NCBI GenBank assembly: GCA_002314935.1
Contig: DCHW01000013.1
Span: 1-64,000, forward strand
Length of the DNA: 64,000 bases
From: Clostridiales bacterium UBA1742
Lineage (GTDB): Bacteria > Bacillota > Clostridia > TANB77 > CAG-508
Direction of reading: 5' to 3'
Below the pieces are notes generated by a model, which saw only the letters and a program-made list of their open reading frames with translations, was not told the origin of the DNA and did no database searches. Below are positions 58,027 through 64,000 of the stretch, in pieces. The translations under genes and the position numbers were made by a program. Each line of letters begins with the position of its first letter. The stretch's first letter is position 1.

Positions 58027-59178
58027 TTATTTTTTTTTGTTAATTTCTTTTGTTAATGAGTATGTATCTTCCAAATATTTTTCTATTTCCCTTTCAACTT
58101 TAGACTGCATATTTCTAGGTTTTTTATTTTTTACATAAATATCCATGCTTTGAGGTTTTACAATATACTGCCTTATTGGAAAAAGTATAGGCTCATTTTT
58201 AGCTTTTTCATAAATTTCAGCATTCAAATTAATTGCCTTTGTTATATTAAATCCTGCTTTCGTTTTATCATTTTTTATAACATATATTTTTGACAATTGA
58301 TAATATACTTTTGATTCATTTTCTTCACATATTGATTGCAAAAAGTTTTTTTCTGCATTTTCAATATCTCTATATAATAAAGCAATTTGTCCTAATTTAT
58401 AATATGCTTTATACAAATCAGAATTTATTTTTGTTGCCTTTTCATAACATTGTTTTGCACGTGAAAAATCATTTGTTAATGTATATGCTATTCCTAAATT
58501 ATAAAATAATTCTTCCTTATCTGGATTAAGTTTTATTGCATCTAAATATACATTTATTGCATCTTTGTATTGCTTAATCTCAATTAATAACTCGCCTAGT
58601 AAATTATTAGCTTTATATAATTCAGGTTTCTTTTTTACTAAGGTTTTTAACATTTGTATTGATTCTTTAGTTCTATTTAATTCTTTTAACAAAAATGCAA
58701 TTCTATAATATGATTTATAATCATCAGGTTTTATATCCATAGCTTTAACATATTCATCAATTGCCTTTCTCATTCCACCTTCACGTTCATAAATTGTAGC
58801 CAAAATTTTATGACCATAATAATTATTTGGATATCTAAATACAAGTTTATTTAAAACATCTTTAGCCTTCTTGTTATTTCTAAAAAGCATTAATAATTTA
58901 GCTATTAAAATATATAACATTTCTATAAAATTTTTGCCTTTTATATCTCCAATAATTATAATAAATGGCAATATTGCACTTAATAAAAATACAATTATAT
59001 ATGAAAATGTGCCTGTTAATTTTCCAAATAAAATTTGTATAAAATTAATTAATATTCCTATTGCTTCAGTTACTAGTATTGCCACATACATTGTATCGTT
59101 TTTTCTAATAAATTTAAATACAAAAACATATAGAAAAAGTACAAGTACTAATAAACTGTATACAATCTTAAAAAACAT
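58027..59178 (-). CDS. membrane TPR protein
   Basis: This 383-aa protein has three or four N-terminal membrane helices (about 3-100) and a cytoplasmic or outer array of about six tetratricopeptide repeats (NNYYGHKILATIYER, DDYKSYYRIAFLLKEL, ELFYNLGIAYTLT, DLYKAYYKLGQIAL). TPRs bind partner proteins; the partner is unknown. It follows ppa by 2 bases. Confidence 0.8.
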   Translation of the reverse strand: MFFKIVYSLLVLVLFLYVFVFKFIRKNDTMYVAILVTEAIGILINFIQILFGKLTGTFSYIIVFLLSAILPFIIIIGDIKGKNFIEMLYILIAKLLMLFRNNKKAKDVLNKLVFRYPNNYYGHKILATIYEREGGMRKAIDEYVKAMDIKPDDYKSYYRIAFLLKELNRTKESIQMLKTLVKKKPELYKANNLLGELLIEIKQYKDAINVYLDAIKLNPDKEELFYNLGIAYTLTNDFSRAKQCYEKATKINSDLYKAYYKLGQIALLYRDIENAEKNFLQSICEENESKVYYQLSKIYVIKNDKTKAGFNITKAINLNAEIYEKAKNEPILFPIRQYIVKPQSMDIYVKNKKPRNMQSKVEREIEKYLEDTYSLTKEINKKK

Positions 59179-59180
59179 AA

Positions 59181-59717
59181 TTATTCCTCATTTCCAAACT
59201 TCAAATTATATCTCTCTATACTCTTTTGTATTATTTCTTCTGCCGCTTCTCTTCCCATAACCTTTTCAACAGCAGTATGTTTGTCTTCTAATTGTTTATA
59301 TACTCCAAAAAAATGCATTATTTCTGATGATATATGATCAGGCAATTCAGAAATATCTTTATAAGCATTCATAAATGGATCTTTTTTGGCTATTGCAATA
59401 ATTTTTTCATCATTAGCATCTGAATCTATCATATTTACTACACCAATTGGGTAACATTCAACCAATGTCATTGGTGTTATATCTTCATGACAAATAACCA
59501 AAACATCTAATGGATCATTATCTTCTGCATATGTTTTGGGAATAAAACCGTAATTTGCTGGATAATGTGTTGCTGTATATAAAACCCTATCTAATCTTAA
59601 TAATCCCGTTTCCTTATCTAGCTCATATTTGTTTTTTCCACCTTTGCTTATTTCTATAACCGAAACAAAATCATCTTTTTTTATTCTATTTGAATTAATA
59701 TCATGCCATATATTCAT
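59181..59717 (-). CDS. ppa: inorganic pyrophosphatase, family I
   Basis: This 178-aa soluble enzyme hydrolyses pyrophosphate. It has the family signature around DNDPLDVLVI with YPANYGFIP before it, and SDANDEKIIA after. The start at 59717 follows AAAGGA. Its use by this organism fits a cytosolic route to drive biosynthesis. Confidence 0.93.
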   Translation of the reverse strand: MNIWHDINSNRIKKDDFVSVIEISKGGKNKYELDKETGLLRLDRVLYTATHYPANYGFIPKTYAEDNDPLDVLVICHEDITPMTLVECYPIGVVNMIDSDANDEKIIAIAKKDPFMNAYKDISELPDHISSEIMHFFGVYKQLEDKHTAVEKVMGREAAEEIIQKSIERYNLKFGNEE

Positions 59718-59798
59718 TTTATTATTTCCTTTCATATTAATTTATATTTTATATTTTAATGTATTTTGAATAAATTGTCTATAATTTTTAAAAAAAGA

Positions 59799-59827
59799 TT
59801 GACAAATCAAGAAAAATTATTTAAAAT
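59799..59827 (+). promoter_or_regulatory. tRNA-His/Gln promoter
   Basis: TTGACA (59799-59804), 17 bases, TAAAAT (59822-59827), 20 bases before tRNA-His. Confidence 0.75.
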
Positions 59828-59846
59828 AGATATTGTCACTATTGAT

Positions 59847-59924
59847 GGTGGATGTAGCGTAGCTGGTTAACGCGCCAGTTTGTGGCACTGGAGACCGTGG
59901 GTTCGAGTCCCATCTTCCACCCCA
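59847..59924 (+). tRNA. tRNA-His (anticodon GTG)
   Basis: Loop TTGTGGC and encoded CCA. The extra G at -1 (59847) faces C73 as in tRNA-His. Position 6-67 in the acceptor stem looks like a T-T mismatch. Confidence 0.93.
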
Positions 59925-59971
59925 GCATATATTTTTGCAGGGGCAAAGTGATACCTATTAAAATTAAATAT

Positions 59972-60047
59972 TGGGGTGTAGCCAAGTGGTAAGGCACCAG
60001 ACTTTGACTCTGGCATTTCGGCGGTTCGAGTCCTCCCACCCCAGCCA
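59972..60047 (+). tRNA. tRNA-Gln (anticodon TTG)
   Basis: Acceptor TGGGGTG pairs with CACCCCA. The loop reads CTTTGAC and CCA is encoded. It is transcribed with tRNA-His. Confidence 0.95.
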
Positions 60048-60051
60048 AAAT

Positions 60052-60085
60052 AAAAATCCAATCTTTTGATTGGATTTTTATTTTT
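60052..60085. terminator. bidirectional terminator after tRNA-Gln
   Basis: 12-bp stem AAAAATCCAATC with its complement around TTTT, then T-rich sequence. Confidence 0.88.
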
Positions 60086-60091
60086 TAATTT

Positions 60092-60760
60092 TTATTCAAC
60101 TCTTGCCTGCACTATTGTTCTTGCATTACTGTCATCAGTACATGTTGTTAATGTTATTTCTATTGCTCCATTTGTATTTCTATCATAAAAACTTGTATCT
60201 TCTGTTGTAGTTTCAAATACACTATATATTGTATATGTTAATTCTGTCAAAGATGTATCTTTAATTTTTATTGTATCACCTACAGATAATTTTTTTACAT
60301 TTGAAAAGAATTTCCCATTTCTATAATTATGTCCAGCAATAACAACATTTCCTGGTTGATTTAATCCATCACTATTCATATAACGTATTGCAACAGAAGA
60401 TTCTAATGCGGCAGGTGTTTCTTTATCTAATATTTCCATATTACTTATACTTATTTTTGGAATCGTTATATAAGCAGCTACAATAAATCCATCTTTGTTG
60501 ATTGTCTTTTTTATACTTCCAGATGATCCAGTCGTTGTATTTTCACTATATGTGATATTTTCCAATTCACTTTTTGTTGTTGTATTTTCCTCCGTTTTAT
60601 TAGCATTACTTTCAAACTCTTCATAAGTTTTTGCTTCTATTGCTCTATCTTCATTACCTTTTATTACTGTATAACATCCATATCCTATTAAGCCAATAAT
60701 TGCTACAATTGTAATTATAAGAATTACAGTTAAAAAATTTCCATATTTACTTTTACCCAT
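60092..60760 (-). CDS. sortase
   Basis: This 222-aa membrane-anchored transpeptidase has a helix at about 9-33, a Ser/Thr-rich linker and a sortase barrel. Catalytic residues are His in VIAGHNYR, Cys in TLTTC and Arg in NARTIVQARVE. TLTTC with a nearby Arg suggests a class D-type enzyme. The ATG at 60760 follows GAGGTGA. No LPxTG substrate is next to it. Confidence 0.9.
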   Translation of the reverse strand: MGKSKYGNFLTVILIITIVAIIGLIGYGCYTVIKGNEDRAIEAKTYEEFESNANKTEENTTTKSELENITYSENTTTGSSGSIKKTINKDGFIVAAYITIPKISISNMEILDKETPAALESSVAIRYMNSDGLNQPGNVVIAGHNYRNGKFFSNVKKLSVGDTIKIKDTSLTELTYTIYSVFETTTEDTSFYDRNTNGAIEITLTTCTDDSNARTIVQARVE

Positions 60761-60812
60761 AATTTTCACCTCAACTTATATATACTATAATTATATCACA
60801 TTTTTACATATA

Positions 60813-61157
60813 TTAACTAATTTTTGTTCCTAATTTTTTTCCACCTAGTATATGAAAATGCAAATGTTTTACTTCTTGTCCCCCATCTTCGCCACAGTTT
60901 ACTACAACTCTAAATCCTGTTTTATCTATTTCTTCTTCTTTGACAAGTGTATTAATAACAGTATAAATTCTACCAATTAACTGTTCATCTTCTGGTAACA
61001 ATTCGTTTAATGAATTTATATGTTTTTTTGGAACAACCAAAATATGTACTGGAGCAACTGGGTTTACATCTCTAAATGCTATTATATCATTACTTTCATA
61101 TACTATATTTGAAGGTATTTCTTTTTTTATTATTTTACAAAATATACAATCTTCCAT
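60813..61157 (-). CDS. hinT: HIT-family nucleotide hydrolase
   Basis: This 114-aa HinT-like protein has the zinc/turn motif CIFCKI at the start and the catalytic HLHFHILGG histidine triad near the end. HinT cleaves nucleoside phosphoramidates, including aminoacyl-adenylates, which fits its place 13 bases after alaS. Confidence 0.95.
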   Translation of the reverse strand: MEDCIFCKIIKKEIPSNIVYESNDIIAFRDVNPVAPVHILVVPKKHINSLNELLPEDEQLIGRIYTVINTLVKEEEIDKTGFRVVVNCGEDGGQEVKHLHFHILGGKKLGTKIS

Positions 61158-61170
61158 TATTTTATTCTCC

Positions 61171-62940
61171 TTATTCTAAAATAGCTTTTATACGTCTTAC
61201 TCCTGCTGATGATGATTCTTCTTTTTTTATTTTAAAGTGACCAAGCTCACTTGTATTTTTTACATGAGGTCCTCCACACAATTCAAGTGAAACATCTCCA
61301 ATTTTATATACAGAAACTATTTCTCCGTATTTCTCTATAAACATCGCCTCTGCTCCCAAAGCTATAGCTTCCTCTTTTTTCATTTCCATTCTTTCTACTG
61401 GTATTGCCATATCTATATATTTATTAACAAGTTCTTCAGCTTTTTGTTTTTGTTCATCAGTCATTTTTTCTGGATGAGAAAAATCAAATCGCATTCTTTC
61501 TGCTGTAATATTGCTTCCTTTTTGATGAACATGTGAACCTAATACTTGTTTTAATGCAGCATTTAAAAGATGTGTTGCTGTATGATATTTAGTTTCCATT
61601 TCACCTGTTGAAGCAAGTCCTCCTTTAAATTTTGCTTCTGAACCAGCTCTTGATTTTTCTTGATGTTCTTTGAATTTTTCTTTAAATCCTTCAGTATCTA
61701 CTTTTAACCCTTGTTCTTTTGCTAATTCTTCTGTAAGTTCAATCGGAAATCCAAATGTATCATACAATCTAAATGCTATATCTTTATTAATTTTATCTCC
61801 ATCTATATTTTTAATAACTTTTTCAAATTCTTTTAAACCTTTTTCTAAAGTTCTATTAAATTTTATTTTTTCATTTTTTAAGGTTTCTAAAATATCGTTT
61901 TGATTTTTTTCTAATTCATTATAATATTTAGAATATTCATTTATTATTAATACAGCTAATTCTTGTTCCCAATTGCTATTAATGTCAATATTTAATTTTT
62001 TAGCATATCTTATCATTCTTCTAATTAATCTTCTTAAAATATACCCCTGATCTGTATTAGAAGGTTTAATTCCAGCATTGTCTCCAGATATAATAACAAT
62101 TGCTCTTATATGGTCAGCAATAATTCTCATACTTTTTGTGTATTCCGAATTATCATATTCTAATCCAGATATTTCCTCTATTTTTGAAATAACATCTTTC
62201 CATATAGAAGATTTATAATTGTCTGTGTATCCTTCTAAAATTGCTGTTACTCTTTCAATTCCTAATCCCGTATCTACATTTTTATTTTTTAAAGGAGTAA
62301 AAGTCTCATTTTCTTCATGATTATATTGCATAAATACATTATTCCAAATTTCAACCCATGTTTCATCTTCTGGATCAAATACTTCTGGAACAGTTTCTTC
62401 ACTTCTCCAATAAAAAATCTCTGTATCAGGTCCACAAGGTCCAAGTAGTTCCATATTAGGCCACCAATTATTTTCTTCTCCTAAAAACGCTATCCTTTTT
62501 TCTGATATTCCAAGACTTTTCCATATTTCTGCTGACTCATTATCAGCTGGAACTATTTTATTTCCTTTAAAAACAGTTACAGCCAATTTTTCTACTGGAA
62601 TATTTAATTTTTTAGTAAGTAATTCAAAACTCCATGTTATTGATTCCTTTTTAAAATAATCACCTAATGACCAATTTCCAAGCATTTCAAAGAATGTATG
62701 GTGTGTAGTATCTCCTATTGAATCCAAATCATTTGTTCTAAAACATTTTTGAACATCTACAAGTCTACTTCCTTCTGGATGTGGTTGTCCCTTTAAATAT
62801 GGAACTAACGGCTGCATTCCGGCTGTATTAAACAAACATGTAGGATCATTTTCTGGAATAATTGGAGCACTCGGAATTATTTTATGTCCTTTTTCTTCAA
62901 AAAATTTTAAAAATATATCTTTTAATTTTATTATATTCAT
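61171..62940 (-). CDS. alaS: alanyl-tRNA synthetase, short form lacking the C-terminal domain
   Basis: This 589-aa class II synthetase charges tRNA-Ala. The catalytic core (about 1-430) has FNTAGMQPLVPYL and DTTHHTFFEMLGNWSLGDYFKKE; the editing domain (about 470-589) has TATHLLNAALK, HVHQKGS and the zinc CGGPH motif. Usual AlaRS is about 870 aa. Here the C-Ala/dimerisation part is missing: the gene ends after ELGHFKIKKEESSSAGVRRI with a TAA, and hinT follows at once. No CGG is involved. The start is set by AGGAGG. Confidence 0.93.
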   Translation of the reverse strand: MNIIKLKDIFLKFFEEKGHKIIPSAPIIPENDPTCLFNTAGMQPLVPYLKGQPHPEGSRLVDVQKCFRTNDLDSIGDTTHHTFFEMLGNWSLGDYFKKESITWSFELLTKKLNIPVEKLAVTVFKGNKIVPADNESAEIWKSLGISEKRIAFLGEENNWWPNMELLGPCGPDTEIFYWRSEETVPEVFDPEDETWVEIWNNVFMQYNHEENETFTPLKNKNVDTGLGIERVTAILEGYTDNYKSSIWKDVISKIEEISGLEYDNSEYTKSMRIIADHIRAIVIISGDNAGIKPSNTDQGYILRRLIRRMIRYAKKLNIDINSNWEQELAVLIINEYSKYYNELEKNQNDILETLKNEKIKFNRTLEKGLKEFEKVIKNIDGDKINKDIAFRLYDTFGFPIELTEELAKEQGLKVDTEGFKEKFKEHQEKSRAGSEAKFKGGLASTGEMETKYHTATHLLNAALKQVLGSHVHQKGSNITAERMRFDFSHPEKMTDEQKQKAEELVNKYIDMAIPVERMEMKKEEAIALGAEAMFIEKYGEIVSVYKIGDVSLELCGGPHVKNTSELGHFKIKKEESSSAGVRRIKAILE

Positions 62941-63101
62941 TAATAATCCTCCTAAAACAATTACCATATAATTATATAAATTTTTATGAATAAATACAAG
63001 AGGTTTTTCGTTATTTATATTTTTGTCAAATTTATGAATAAAAACTCTTTTGAAACAAATAATAAATTTACAAAACATAAATTGTATAAGGAGGTATTAT
63101 T

Positions 63102-63656
63102 TTGAAAGCAACAGGAGTAGTTAGAAGAATAGATGATTTAGGAAGAATTGTTATTCCTAAAGAAATAAGAAAAACACTAAGAATTAAAGAAGGTGATCCT
63201 TTAGAAATTTTTACAGATACAGATGGTAAGGTGATTTTAAAAAAATATTCACCTATTGGTGAATTATCCGAATTTGCCACAGGTTATGCAGAAACATTAT
63301 CTAAAACTACAGGTCATATTGCATATATAACTGATAAAGACTCTGTAATTGCTATATCTGGGGGGTCAAAAAAAGAGTTTTTAGATCAATCTTTAAGCAA
63401 AGAATTAGAAAAAGTAATGGATAATAAAGTTGTTTATACAAGCAAAGAAAATAACGAAGTTTCTTTACCTATTACTCAAAATGATAATAATTCTAGAAAG
63501 TATAATTCACAGGTAATTTACCCTATTATTGCCGATGGAGATGTAATAGGAAGTGTTATTTTACTTTCTAAAGAACCAAAGACTAAAATGGGCGAAACAG
63601 AGTTAAAAGTTGTTCAATCAGCTGCTGGATTTTTAAGTAAACAAATGGAAATTTAG
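63102..63656 (+). CDS. spoVT: stage V sporulation protein T
   Basis: This 184-aa transcription factor acts in the forespore under sigma-G. It has an AbrB-type swapped-hairpin DNA-binding N-terminus (MKATGVVRRIDDLGRIVIPK) and a GAF domain (about 55-184). It starts at TTG with AGGAGG upstream. The full family length is present. Confidence 0.97.
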   Translation: MKATGVVRRIDDLGRIVIPKEIRKTLRIKEGDPLEIFTDTDGKVILKKYSPIGELSEFATGYAETLSKTTGHIAYITDKDSVIAISGGSKKEFLDQSLSKELEKVMDNKVVYTSKENNEVSLPITQNDNNSRKYNSQVIYPIIADGDVIGSVILLSKEPKTKMGETELKVVQSAAGFLSKQMEI

Positions 63657-63674
63657 AAACTTAATCATTTAGTA

Positions 63675-63703
63675 TTGACCTATTATTTTCAAAGTTATAA
63701 AAT
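63675..63703 (+). promoter_or_regulatory. promoter of the HD-domain gene
   Basis: TTGACC (63675-63680), 17 bases, TAAAAT (63698-63703), then AGGAG. Confidence 0.65.
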
Positions 63704-63734
63704 ATATAATATATTGAAATTTTAGGAGATACAA

Positions 63735-64000
63735 ATGAAAGAAGAATTTGATTTTTATAGTAAAACATGTTTAAAATCTTACAATTTAAACGAAACCATG
63801 AGATATCAATTAGGTTTATTAGATACTCTTGATGCATTTACTAGAGTTCATTCAGAAAATGTTGCTAATATAACTTGTAGACTATGTGAAATATTAAAGT
63901 TAAATAAAACATTTACAGTTTATTGTACTATGTGTGCATATTTACATGATATAGGAAAACTTTTTGTTCCCCCTGAGATTTTACAAAAAAACGGTTCATT
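63735..64000 (+). CDS. HD-domain (HD-GYP-like) protein, cut by the window end
   Basis: The first 88 residues are visible, beginning MKEEFDFYSKTC. They contain an HD metal site: HSENVANIT then YLHDIGKLFVPPEIL. The HDIGK-x-x-x-P pattern is typical of HD-GYP phosphodiesterases, which degrade cyclic-di-GMP, but the GYP part is outside the window. Confidence 0.8.
   Translation, partial: MKEEFDFYSKTCLKSYNLNETMRYQLGLLDTLDAFTRVHSENVANITCRLCEILKLNKTFTVYCTMCAYLHDIGKLFVPPEILQKNGS

Noticed and set aside
59839..60061. Small minus-strand proteins across tRNA-His and tRNA-Gln
   Set aside because: They are antisense to two clear tRNA genes and are typical false calls.

Overview
The window is very AT-rich and comes from an endospore-forming, Gram-positive member of the Clostridia. 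It carries spoVT, spoVG, spoVS, spoVM, spoIVB, ytfJ, a dacF-like gene and both dipicolinate synthase genes (dpaA, dpaB). It also has a PASTA kinase/phosphatase pair, ireB-ruvX-DUF1292, class III-like prepilin, sortase and tmRNA. Several gene orders match Bacillus/Clostridium chromosomes: rny-ymdB-spoVS near recA, rlmN-prpC-prkC-rpe, spoVM next to rpmB, queA-tgt, and ackA-pta. It is ordinary chromosome with no prophage and no CRISPR array. The species cannot be named from the sequence.

Layout: 1-8 kb holds a Mn2+ riboswitch-controlled HAD phosphatase and P-type cation ATPase, a hydrolase/ATP-grasp pair and SOS-type dinD. 8-10 kb holds tmRNA, tRNA-Trp and the DUF421/DUF4363 pair. 10-25 kb holds a WG-repeat protein, queA-tgt, a secreted metallopeptidase, gltX, a nucleoside kinase, prepilin, a VanW lipoprotein, dacF and ytfJ. 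25-36 kb holds a decayed RAYT/REP island, scpA-recX-recA, an oligopeptide-binding protein, spoVS-ymdB-rny, dpaB, a Y-family polymerase with its YolD-like partner, and thiN. 36-48 kb holds a split ThrE exporter, ackA-pta, spoIVB, spoVM/rpmB, nth, rpe, prkC-prpC-rlmN. 48-64 kb holds DUF1292-ruvX-ireB, a degenerate GGDEF protein plus a ParA-like AT-hook protein, spoVG, murC, uppP, dpaA, a TPR protein, ppa, tRNA-His/Gln, sortase, hinT, a short alaS and spoVT, ending inside an HD-domain gene.

The main observation concerns the codon CGG. In eleven genes the reading frame is broken exactly at an in-frame CGG, 14 times in all. In each case CGG plus the next base (CGGA x10, CGGT x3, CGGG x1) stands where one glycine codon GGN is expected. 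Counting each four-base CGGN as one residue restores a full-length product with the conserved family sequence: Tgt, RlmN, DpaA, DpaB (two sites), DacF (two sites), RecX, DUF421 (two sites), DUF4363, a VanW lipoprotein, an HExxH metallopeptidase and a 49-aa membrane protein beside spoVM. I found no CGG read as an ordinary arginine codon in any recognisable housekeeping gene here. The only two triplet-read CGG codons are in small unrecognised genes. The simplest reading is genome-wide +1 recoding of CGGN as glycine, for example by a four-base-reading tRNA or by skipping the C. A systematic sequencing artefact is the main rival explanation. In the feature list these genes are given as whole genes with the shift sites named.

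A second coherent signal is an SOS regulon. A box related to CAAAC-N4-GTTTG overlaps the sigma-A promoters of dinD, recA and the Y-family polymerase operon.
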